A DNA stretch of 64,000 bases from Bacteroidales bacterium (GTDB lineage Bacteria; Bacteroidota; Bacteroidia; Bacteroidales; JAQUTK01), in the NCBI GenBank assembly GCA_028709785.1, contig JAQUTK010000014.1, forward strand, positions 1 through 64,000, in the 5' to 3' direction. Positions 42,677 through 50,779 of the stretch are shown here, piece after piece; within the stretch, counting starts at the first letter, position 1; every line of letters begins with the position of its first letter. A model generated the notes under the pieces. The model had not been told where the DNA came from. It did no database searches and worked only from the letters and a program-made list of their open reading frames with translations. Position numbers and translations under genes: made by a program.

Positions 42677-44599
42677 ATGAAAGATTTCTTTAAGGTATTG
42701 GAGAAGAAGCGAATTACTTTGCCGGATGATGTGTATGTATTATTGAATAGTTGTAAAAAGTTTACTGTTTACAACTCAGTGGAGCAATTGGCTGAAGCAG
42801 CAGTAGGAGGTCCGAACGAAACAAGCTATGAGGTTAAATATGATATTCCCGGAAAAGGAGAATACACAGAAGCAATCATTCACAAGGTGACAAACGGAAT
42901 CTCTGCGAATTACACGGACGCATACATGCGGAGGCGTGATCCGGATACAATGGTAATTGCGGATAACCTGCCCAGCGACAAAACTCGTTTCAAGGATAAA
43001 TATGGTTATGAATTTGATTTGCTGAAAGCAGAGACCTTTGAATGGATGAAGAATCAGGAACTGGCGGTTTTCTTCTATTTTGCCGGTAATAATGGAATTG
43101 GCGTGAGCGGAATTGCTATCGCACCTGCCAACGCGGGATTTTTCGCAATGGGTTTGGCTATGTTGCAGCGTATTGTTCCGATTGCCGATTTAGTCGATGA
43201 ACTGAACATTGATTCTATTATTTATGTGGCTCCTACTTTCCGCCATACACATTTCAACGGGAAACAAGTGGTGGTGCATAACCGCACAGAGAATCGCCAC
43301 GAAATCTATTCCTATAATCTTTATCCGGGTCCAAGTGCCAAGAAGGGATTGTATGGCGCATTACTGACCAAAGGTGAAAGAGAAGGATGGATCACGGCTC
43401 ATTGTTCTACGGTACAGGTCATTAGTCCCTATGATAATATAACGACTTTTATGCACGAAGGTGCAAGTGGTGGTGGCAAAAGTGAAATGTTGCAACACAT
43501 CATTCGTGAGCCAAATGGCCAGGTGATGATTGGTGAAAACATCATGTCCGGCGAAAAACGTCTGATTAATTTATCGCTGTTTTGTTCCTTTAATCCGGTG
43601 ACTGACGACATGGCATTATGTGCCAAATCGATTCAGAAGGACAATGGGAAAGTGACGGTTTTGGATGCAGAAAACGCTTGGTTTATCCGGGTGGACAGTG
43701 TCAATGAATATGGAGACGATCCGGCACTTGAGAAACTGACCATTAAGCCTAAAACTCCATTGTTGTTTTTGAATATAAAGACTTATCCCAATTGCACAGC
43801 ATTGATCTGGGATCATACAGAAGATGAACCCGGCAAAAGATGTCCTAACCCAAGGGTTATTGTTCCACGAAACATTGTACCATCGGTAGTCAACAAGCCT
43901 GTGACTGTTGATGTAAGAAGTTTTGGGGTGCGCACCCCGCCATCTTCCATGGAGAACCCAAACTATGGTATTTTCGGACTTTTCCATATCTTACCTCCTG
44001 CCCTGGCTTGGCTATGGAGATTGGTATCGCCACGTGGACATGCTAATCCAAGTATTATTGGCGGCGACGGAATGGCATCGGAAGGTGTTGGCTCCTACTG
44101 GCCTTTTGCTACCGGCAAAATGGTGACGCATGCGAATCTTCTGTTGGAGCAGATTGTACAAACACCACGTATGAGATATACCTTGGTTCCCAATCAATAT
44201 ATTGGTGTATGGAAAGTCGGATTTAAACCTCAGTTGCTTATGCGCGAATACCTGGCTCGCAGAGGAAACGCACAGTTGCGTGCCGACCAATATCAGCCCG
44301 CCAGATGTCCGTTGTTGGGGTATGAATTGAATTATCTGACCATTGAAGGTGCTAAAATCCCGTCCCGATTTCTTCAGGTTCACCGCCAACCGGAAGTGGG
44401 AGTGGTTGGATATGATGCGGGAGCTGAGATGCTGACTGAGTTCTTCAAAAAAGAGTTACAGCAGTTCCTGACACCGGAGTTAAATCCATTGGGACGGAAA
44501 ATCATTGAAGCGTGTTTGGCTAATGCTTCCGTAGAAGAATACAATGAAATTATTCCAATGAATTATCAGTATTCATTTCTGACAACAAAAGAACAATGA
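42677..44599 (+). CDS. DUF4914 P-loop protein
   Basis: This 640-residue cytosolic protein of family DUF4914 has no established function. A clear Walker A motif GASGGGKSEM spans residues 262-271 (nucleotide-binding K268, S269). The G-x-SG-x-GKSE form is that of HPr kinase/PEP carboxykinase-type P-loops rather than of ABC or AAA ATPases. The C-terminal half has a Pro-rich segment (FGVRTPPSSMENPNYGIFGL) and a hydrophobic ILPPALAWLWRLVSPRG. It sits 66 bp after the aminotransferase and 13 bp before the Sua5 gene, clearly one operon. I infer a kinase or carboxykinase-like enzyme acting on a small organic acid. This is inference from the P-loop type, not an assignment. Confidence 0.85.
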   Translation: MKDFFKVLEKKRITLPDDVYVLLNSCKKFTVYNSVEQLAEAAVGGPNETSYEVKYDIPGKGEYTEAIIHKVTNGISANYTDAYMRRRDPDTMVIADNLPSDKTRFKDKYGYEFDLLKAETFEWMKNQELAVFFYFAGNNGIGVSGIAIAPANAGFFAMGLAMLQRIVPIADLVDELNIDSIIYVAPTFRHTHFNGKQVVVHNRTENRHEIYSYNLYPGPSAKKGLYGALLTKGEREGWITAHCSTVQVISPYDNITTFMHEGASGGGKSEMLQHIIREPNGQVMIGENIMSGEKRLINLSLFCSFNPVTDDMALCAKSIQKDNGKVTVLDAENAWFIRVDSVNEYGDDPALEKLTIKPKTPLLFLNIKTYPNCTALIWDHTEDEPGKRCPNPRVIVPRNIVPSVVNKPVTVDVRSFGVRTPPSSMENPNYGIFGLFHILPPALAWLWRLVSPRGHANPSIIGGDGMASEGVGSYWPFATGKMVTHANLLLEQIVQTPRMRYTLVPNQYIGVWKVGFKPQLLMREYLARRGNAQLRADQYQPARCPLLGYELNYLTIEGAKIPSRFLQVHRQPEVGVVGYDAGAEMLTEFFKKELQQFLTPELNPLGRKIIEACLANASVEEYNEIIPMNYQYSFLTTKEQ

Positions 44600-44612
44600 A
44601 CAACGTGGTAGA

Positions 44613-45578
44613 ATGATAGAAACCGGAACTGATATAGCATATGCTGCAAAATGTATTGCTGAAGGCAAATTAGTGGCATTTCCGACAGAAACTGTGTATG
44701 GATTGGGTGCAAATGCATTCAATCCATTGGCAGTTGCACGTATTTTTGAGGTGAAACAACGCCCTACTTTTGATCCATTGATTGTTCATATCTCAGAAAT
44801 AAGCCAGATAAATAACTTATATGACAGTAATATAAGCGATTTAGTTTATGCATTGGCTCAAGCTTTTTGGCCGGGACCGCTCTCTATTGTGCACAAAAAA
44901 TCGTCTGGCGTGCCTGATATTGTGACTGCAGGAATGGACACTGTCGCCGTTCGAATGCCCTCCCATCCTATTGCTTTGGAATTAATCCGATTGTCTGGCA
45001 CACCTATTGCAGCTCCAAGTGCCAATCGCTTTGGTCAGCTCAGTCCTACCCGACCGGAACATGTGCAAAAGCAACTGACCGATGTAGCCTATCTGTTGAA
45101 GAATGACTATGAAATGGTAGGTGTTGAGTCTACTGTTGTTTCAATTCAGGATGGAAAATGTGTATTATTGCGTCCCGGTGCTATCTCATTGACCGATATA
45201 CAAAAAGTGGTTCCTTGTACTGCTATCGCAAAAGACTCTTCACAGGATAAACTTCATGCACCCGGATTATTGAAAAGTCATTATTCACCCAATAAGCCCT
45301 TGTATATCCTTAAAGGAGATATAAATAATCTGCCTCTCAACTCGGGACTTATTTTGCATCAAAAACGAACTACTTTTACAAACGCGAATAGTGTTCTTTA
45401 CACTTCAGACACTCTTAACTCAGTAGAAATTGCAGCCAATTTATTCATTGCATTGCATACGATGGAGGACGATCCTACTGTCTCTCAGATATTCATTGAA
45501 TCAGTAGAAGAAACTGGTTTGGGAGTTGCAATAATGGATCGAATTCGAAAAGCGAGTTATAGATATAGACAAGTTTAG
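44613..45578 (+). CDS. L-threonylcarbamoyladenylate synthase (Sua5/YrdC-family)
   Basis: This 321-residue enzyme makes threonylcarbamoyl-AMP from threonine, bicarbonate and ATP, normally the first step of t6A37 tRNA modification. The YrdC domain (about 1-205) has FPTETVYGLGANAF, VKQRPTFDPLIVHI (the K-x-R motif), AAPSANRFGQLSPT and GVESTVVSI. A C-terminal Sua5-type domain follows from about 215. The placement is unusual, in an operon with an aminotransferase, DUF4914 and a carbonic anhydrase that could supply bicarbonate. Whether this is the housekeeping copy or an extra one cannot be told from the window. Confidence 0.9.
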   Translation: MIETGTDIAYAAKCIAEGKLVAFPTETVYGLGANAFNPLAVARIFEVKQRPTFDPLIVHISEISQINNLYDSNISDLVYALAQAFWPGPLSIVHKKSSGVPDIVTAGMDTVAVRMPSHPIALELIRLSGTPIAAPSANRFGQLSPTRPEHVQKQLTDVAYLLKNDYEMVGVESTVVSIQDGKCVLLRPGAISLTDIQKVVPCTAIAKDSSQDKLHAPGLLKSHYSPNKPLYILKGDINNLPLNSGLILHQKRTTFTNANSVLYTSDTLNSVEIAANLFIALHTMEDDPTVSQIFIESVEETGLGVAIMDRIRKASYRYRQV

Positions 45579-45606
45579 TGGGTATATTTATACAAAAGAG
45601 AAAGAT

Positions 45607-46149
45607 ATGACTCCTCTGATAGCCGTTCAATCAATGGAAAATATTCTTCCTGTTTATCGTCAAACGCCAATCGGACTACTTTTTGAATATCACAATCTAA
45701 ACCGACAGTTCGATGCGTTTGACAATGCTCAGCTTTTGGTGGGTATGTGCATGGATAACCGGAAACATCTACACATGCCTGACAATTTTGCTTATATTAT
45801 TCGTTCGGGTGGTGCAAACTTACGATACAGTGAGTTCAAAGTTTCTTATGCCATTGCTGTTGGTCAAGTTCGCTATATTGCGCTGATTGGTCATAACAAT
45901 TGCGGAATGGTCAATTTAAATTCCCGGAAAAAACTCTTTATAGATGGACTCGTTGAAAATGCCGGTTGGAAAAGAGATAAAGCCGAGGAACATTTTATGC
46001 AATTTGCACCCATGTTTGAAACAGGTAACGAGACAGAATTTATTTTAAGCGAAACAAGACGTCTGAGATTACTTTATCCGAAAGTTATAATTGCACCCAT
46101 GTTTTACCTGGTCGAAGACAATAGGCTTTATTTTGTAAAAGAAGAGTAG
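45607..46149 (+). CDS. Beta-class carbonic anhydrase-like protein
   Basis: This 180-residue cytosolic protein has the zinc ligands and dyad of beta-carbonic anhydrases: C48 and D50-x-R52 in GMCMDNRK, and H96-x-x-C99 in GHNNCGM. The RSGGANLR loop fits too. It is slightly short for the family. It interconverts CO2 and bicarbonate. It is the last gene of the operon, 28 bp after the Sua5 gene, and a large nested hairpin follows. The operon suggests that it feeds bicarbonate to Sua5 or to a carboxylation step (inference). Confidence 0.85.
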   Translation: MTPLIAVQSMENILPVYRQTPIGLLFEYHNLNRQFDAFDNAQLLVGMCMDNRKHLHMPDNFAYIIRSGGANLRYSEFKVSYAIAVGQVRYIALIGHNNCGMVNLNSRKKLFIDGLVENAGWKRDKAEEHFMQFAPMFETGNETEFILSETRRLRLLYPKVIIAPMFYLVEDNRLYFVKEE

Positions 46150-46179
46150 AGAATCGATTGTGCCTTCACATCGTCTGCT

Positions 46180-46259
46180 CCGATCCAAAGATTATCTACT
46201 AGTTTTGTGCAAAACCAATAGATAATCTTGTTGTTTTATGCGGATATATTTTGGATCGG
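46180..46259. terminator. Nested double-hairpin terminator
   Basis: An outer stem CCGATCCAAA (46180-46189) / TTTGGATCGG (46250-46259) overlaps an inner stem AAGATTATCTA (46188-46198) / TAGATAATCTT (46219-46229), which itself encloses GTTTT/AAAAC. On the plus strand the inner stem is followed by a T-rich stretch. It lies between convergent gene ends (carbonic anhydrase and GH29). Confidence 0.75.
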
Positions 46260-46279
46260 GTCTCTCCTCTTTTTAGCGG

Positions 46280-48358
46280 TCAGTTCGTAATTACATCTAC
46301 TTCGGCATATCCGGTAGTATTGTTTTCTTCCGTATTCTTTAATGCAGTAAACTTGATGTAACGGGCTTTCACGGGTGCAAACTTCTTGATTTGCCACAAA
46401 GGGTTGTTTTTAATGTTGGAAAACTCTCCTTCACTCATCAATTTCCATTCTATGTTGTCGGCAGAGACATAGAACTGGTAGTGAGTAATAATGCCGGGTC
46501 CCCACATACCCTGATCCGGGAAGTATCTGAAACCACACAGGTTATGTTCTTTTCCCAAATCAATGACTAAATCAACCGGCATTTTTTTCTCTCTGCTTTG
46601 ATGCCATGCCGTTGAGGTATTTCCGTCGAGAATAGCCTTTGACTTCTCATCATTGATTCCGACAATTTTCCACTCTTTTCGACAAATGTCAAATTCTTCC
46701 GTACGCACAGGACTGCTTTTTCCTGTACCGGGATCGTAAGAAATGGCCTTCACCGTCACTTTCCCTTCTGTTTGAACAGGAGCGTCATACTTCTTTGATT
46801 TCGGAGTTGGGGCACTTCCGTCAGTTGTGTAGTAAAATAGCGGACCTATATCGTCTGTAGTAATTGAGATCTCCCCTGATTGATTTCTGATTATGGAGGG
46901 AGCATTCAAAAAGGACGGAGCATTATATAGACCAACATTAGATATAAGCGGACAACTTTTCGAATCAGTTATGCTGAGACGAACTTGTGTTGCCTTGACA
47001 CTCGGGAACCGAAGAATGCGTTTGTATCCGATCGTTGTTCCTTTAGCCACCTCTACCCATTTGCCATCAACAAAGGCCTCAACAGTGAAGGCTTTCACGC
47101 GTTGTCCTAAACGGATGTACTCCTGTGCCAAAAAGCGGTTGAACAAAGTGGGTTTTCCAAGATCTATTGTCAATGAAGCCTTTGAAACAGCATCATCAGT
47201 AGCCCAATATGTATCCTGACTGCTATCTATGGCCTTATCTGCTCCAAATTCTTTTGCGTTACCTCGAACATTCGATGCATTTGCTTTCTTTTTTGAAACG
47301 AGATTGACGGCAAATGTTTCTTTCACGGCTTTGCCAAATTCTTGGGCTGCCTTCTCATCATTCGGATGGATCAATCCATTGGGCATAATCGGGAAGTTGA
47401 GAAGCATAGTACCATTGCGACCAATGGAGTTGTAATAAAGGTCCATCAACTGAGGCACTGTCTTTACTTTGGTGTCTTCGCTTGGATGGTAGAACCATTC
47501 GGGACGGATGGAGGTGTTTACTTCGGCAGGTACCCATGCATTCCCGTTTTCCAAACCGAAATGCAACATATTCCACTCTACCTCTCCGGTCGCATTCAGC
47601 AAACTCCAGTTTGTTTCACCCACATAGCCGGCTTCTGTTCCGACCCAACGAAGATCGCCTCTGTCGCCGCCATCATTCCAAATCAAGCAATTGGGTTGTA
47701 ACTTGTGGATCAGTTCGTAGGTGTTTTTCCAGTCATAATAGGTTTTTCGATCAATGGTGCGGGTTTCATTTGCTCCACCGTAATATCCATTCCCTCCATT
47801 GGCTCCATCAAACCATACCTCGAAAACAGGTCCGTAGTTAGTGAGAAGCTCGGTGAGCTGATTACGGAAGTAGGTAATATACTCAGGTTTTCCATAATCA
47901 GCACAATTTCTATCCCAAGGCGACAGATAGATTCCTAATTTCAAACCGTATTCCTTGCAGGCATCAGCCATTTCACGTACCATATCTCCTTTCCCGTTTT
48001 TCCACGGAGCGTTTTTAACAGAGTACTCGGTATATTTAGAGGGCCACAGACAGAAACCACAGTGATGCTTTGCAGTAATAATAATTCCCTTCAAACCAGC
48101 TTCCTTACAAATACGAGCCCATTGACGACAGTCTGCTTTTTCCGGGTTAAATAGTTTTACGTCTTCATTTCCAAAACCCCACGACTGGTCTGTGTAGGTA
48201 TTTAATGAAAAATGTACAAATGCATAACTTTCCATGTTCTGCCATACTATCTGATTGTCGGAGGGAACCGGACCAAAGGATGATGGAGCTTTCGTTTGGG
48301 CAAACGAGGTGCTAACCAACAATGAGAAAAACAAAATTCTCAGCAATTTTACATTCAT
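46280..48358 (-). CDS. GH29 alpha-L-fucosidase
   Basis: This 692-residue secreted fucosidase has a signal peptide (1-21). The GH29 TIM barrel (about 30-345) has the active-site His pair H98/H99 (AKHHCGFC) and nucleophile D184 (EVWFDGANGG). Two C-terminal beta-sandwich/discoidin-like domains follow (about 360-480 and 565-692), separated by a chitobiase-type segment (YYTTDGSAPTPKS). This layout resembles GH29 subfamily B, which prefers alpha-1,3/1,4-fucosyl branches; subfamily placement is by architecture only. It is the last gene of the right-hand PUL, 49 bp after the GH141-like gene, and probably trims fucose from the same glycan. Confidence 0.93.
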   Translation of the reverse strand: MNVKLLRILFFSLLVSTSFAQTKAPSSFGPVPSDNQIVWQNMESYAFVHFSLNTYTDQSWGFGNEDVKLFNPEKADCRQWARICKEAGLKGIIITAKHHCGFCLWPSKYTEYSVKNAPWKNGKGDMVREMADACKEYGLKLGIYLSPWDRNCADYGKPEYITYFRNQLTELLTNYGPVFEVWFDGANGGNGYYGGANETRTIDRKTYYDWKNTYELIHKLQPNCLIWNDGGDRGDLRWVGTEAGYVGETNWSLLNATGEVEWNMLHFGLENGNAWVPAEVNTSIRPEWFYHPSEDTKVKTVPQLMDLYYNSIGRNGTMLLNFPIMPNGLIHPNDEKAAQEFGKAVKETFAVNLVSKKKANASNVRGNAKEFGADKAIDSSQDTYWATDDAVSKASLTIDLGKPTLFNRFLAQEYIRLGQRVKAFTVEAFVDGKWVEVAKGTTIGYKRILRFPSVKATQVRLSITDSKSCPLISNVGLYNAPSFLNAPSIIRNQSGEISITTDDIGPLFYYTTDGSAPTPKSKKYDAPVQTEGKVTVKAISYDPGTGKSSPVRTEEFDICRKEWKIVGINDEKSKAILDGNTSTAWHQSREKKMPVDLVIDLGKEHNLCGFRYFPDQGMWGPGIITHYQFYVSADNIEWKLMSEGEFSNIKNNPLWQIKKFAPVKARYIKFTALKNTEENNTTGYAEVDVITN

Positions 48359-48407
48359 AATTCTAATCTTTAGATGTCACTTGTTTTAAATACATCGGTC
48401 AAATATA

Positions 48408-50756
48408 CTATTTTTCAATCAAATCAATTCGCATGGTAATTACTTTCTGGTTTCGAAACACTACTACATCTGTGGTCGAACCTATTACAGACATTCTTGC
48501 TTCAAGTAAATCCCGGACTCTATTGGTCTGCTTTCCATTGAGCGAAAGGATTACATCATTCAACTGAAAAAAACCGGATGCCGCTGACTGTGGTTTGATT
48601 TCGAGGATCAAGACACCACGTTCAGCATCCATTCCTGTCGCAGAACGTTCGCCAAGGGTATTCAGATTTTTGACTTTTGCTCCCATAAAATCAATAACTT
48701 CATTACTCTCCATTTTATGGAGCGCAATAACCTCGGGAATGCTGACTTTTTTAGAGATCGCTTTCAATGCTGGAGAAACAACGCCAAAACTATCCATTGC
48801 AAAATTCTTAAATCCGACGGTCAATGCTGCCGAACCGGACTTTAATCTGAAATCTCCTTTCTGAGGATTTTCAAAGTTCTGATTCCCACTGACAGAGTTT
48901 TTGTCCGTACCACGGCTTCTCGCCTCCTGCAGCGAAACAGAGTCCGGGAACGAATTATAATCAATTTCCTTGCCCCAGTTTGAAATATTGATAGGCATAT
49001 AACCGGATGTTACAACATTGTAGCGAAAGACATCATTACTATTTTTAAACCACACATGAGGGTGAAACGAATTATTGATCATAATGTTATTTTCAACGAT
49101 CCGGTTTACCCCTTCACGAAGTTTTATTCCTCCATTCAGACAGAGGTTGTTGTAAATTTGATAGTTGCTTGAGCCATCATCCAGATCAATATCCCATCCA
49201 TGGTCGCAACGCATGCGGTTATTGCGGATAACGATGGGCTTGACCACATCGAGCATGGTCATATCATACTGGGTATAAACAATTGAGTCAAGAATCCTTT
49301 TGTCCGGATGCCAGTATCGGTCGCGTCCCCAAGAATTAAACGAACCGTGATCCCCACTTTCCTTTACAGTATTGAATACATCATTGTACTCTATGACATG
49401 TCCGCCCCAGGTTCCTTCGCTCACATTGATTCCGGCACGTGGCACATCATAAATCGTATTGTGACTTACGGTTATACTTTGGCACATAGAGAGTTCCACG
49501 CCGGCAGATTGTTTTTCTACCAATCCCAAATCAAACATCAGATTATCAAACAAGGTACAATTTGCCGGATAATTATTATTCTTCGGACCGGGAGTATGAT
49601 CTATCTGTGCCAATGGTGTAAACTCCCAATACTTAAAGTTAGGTGAACGAACCGCATCGGGATCACCGACAAAACAAAAAGCGCTTGCCCCAATTTCTGA
49701 GACTAAACATCCCGAGACTTCACAATCCCGATTGAATTTATTGAAGAAAACGGCGTTGCCACCAAGATCAACAAGCGAACAGTTTTTCATATTGCAATTT
49801 ACTGCACCATCGAAAAGCACAGCGCCTCCTCGGCATATCGTCCAGTCACTTCGCAATAATGGTTCCTTGTTTTGCATGAACGTACGCAAGGTTTGTGTTA
49901 GTTTAATACCTGTTAGCGTGATATTCTGAACCGGATTAGCTTCCGAACCTCTGAATTCTATCAAATGAGCGAGTTGTGGAACTTCAATTTTTGCGGTTCT
50001 AAGATCAATTCCTTTCGGGGGATAATAATACAAGACGCCACTTTTCTTATCATAGAACCACTCATTAACCGTATCCAATTCCTCAAAAATATTTTCTACA
50101 AAATAATATTTTTGATGCATACCCATCGGGCGATTGTTTTGCCAGCCACCTTCTAAGTCAAGCTCTCCTTTTTCATTTTTCCCCTTAATCACATAATGTA
50201 TGTCGCCCCATTCACTAGGGTGCAAGGCATGCACATATCCTCCTTCAGGAGCCTTCCATTGAGCGATTCTCTCTTTTGAGAGAGCATCTGCCGCAGTTCC
50301 TCCCAAATAGTGAGCCGTTGAATCATAATTCGGATATCGCGCCATGCGCTGCAATTGTCCATTGACAAATAAAGCATCAAAAAGAAGGTCTTGACTTACC
50401 TTTGCCTGCCAGATACCGTCTTTATACTTTTTCCAGTTTAGTTTTAAAACAACTCCTCCACTAATGGTAACTTTATGGTTATCATAATTTCTCAAAGTAA
50501 GTGTTTCACCTTCCTTTCTTGAATCCTCAGGCAAAAAAACGATGGGCTGACTTAAATGATACTCCCCTTCCAAAAGGTATATAACCACAGAACCAGTTAC
50601 TTTTTGTGCTTCAAGCTGAGCCATTTTAATTGTAGCAAAGGGCTTGGCTAATGTTCCCTGGTTCACATCATTACCTTTGGGAGATACATAGAAGTTTGTT
50701 TGCGCAAACAGACTCGTTGCCCAAAACAGGCATATAAAAAGAAGCAAGTTTCTCAT
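48408..50756 (-). CDS. GH141-like parallel beta-helix enzyme with C-terminal PDZ domain
   Basis: This 782-residue secreted protein has a signal peptide (1-18). It begins FYVSPKGNDVNQGTLAKPFA, as in GH141-type right-handed beta-helix glycosidases. The beta-helix spans roughly 20-640, including an Ig-like insertion near 100-290 and N/D-rich rungs such as IYNNLCLNGGIKL. A C-terminal PDZ-type domain follows (about 695-782; VLILEIKPQSAASGFFQLND). GH141 members include an alpha-L-fucosidase from pectin (RG-II) degradation and xylanases. It lies between GH2 and GH29 genes with short gaps of 23 and 49 bp. GH141 is my best family guess; GH120-like or other beta-helix families are alternatives. Confidence 0.75.
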   Translation of the reverse strand: MRNLLLFICLFWATSLFAQTNFYVSPKGNDVNQGTLAKPFATIKMAQLEAQKVTGSVVIYLLEGEYHLSQPIVFLPEDSRKEGETLTLRNYDNHKVTISGGVVLKLNWKKYKDGIWQAKVSQDLLFDALFVNGQLQRMARYPNYDSTAHYLGGTAADALSKERIAQWKAPEGGYVHALHPSEWGDIHYVIKGKNEKGELDLEGGWQNNRPMGMHQKYYFVENIFEELDTVNEWFYDKKSGVLYYYPPKGIDLRTAKIEVPQLAHLIEFRGSEANPVQNITLTGIKLTQTLRTFMQNKEPLLRSDWTICRGGAVLFDGAVNCNMKNCSLVDLGGNAVFFNKFNRDCEVSGCLVSEIGASAFCFVGDPDAVRSPNFKYWEFTPLAQIDHTPGPKNNNYPANCTLFDNLMFDLGLVEKQSAGVELSMCQSITVSHNTIYDVPRAGINVSEGTWGGHVIEYNDVFNTVKESGDHGSFNSWGRDRYWHPDKRILDSIVYTQYDMTMLDVVKPIVIRNNRMRCDHGWDIDLDDGSSNYQIYNNLCLNGGIKLREGVNRIVENNIMINNSFHPHVWFKNSNDVFRYNVVTSGYMPINISNWGKEIDYNSFPDSVSLQEARSRGTDKNSVSGNQNFENPQKGDFRLKSGSAALTVGFKNFAMDSFGVVSPALKAISKKVSIPEVIALHKMESNEVIDFMGAKVKNLNTLGERSATGMDAERGVLILEIKPQSAASGFFQLNDVILSLNGKQTNRVRDLLEARMSVIGSTTDVVVFRNQKVITMRIDLIEK

Positions 50757-50779
50757 AGCTAATAATCCTCTATCTATTG

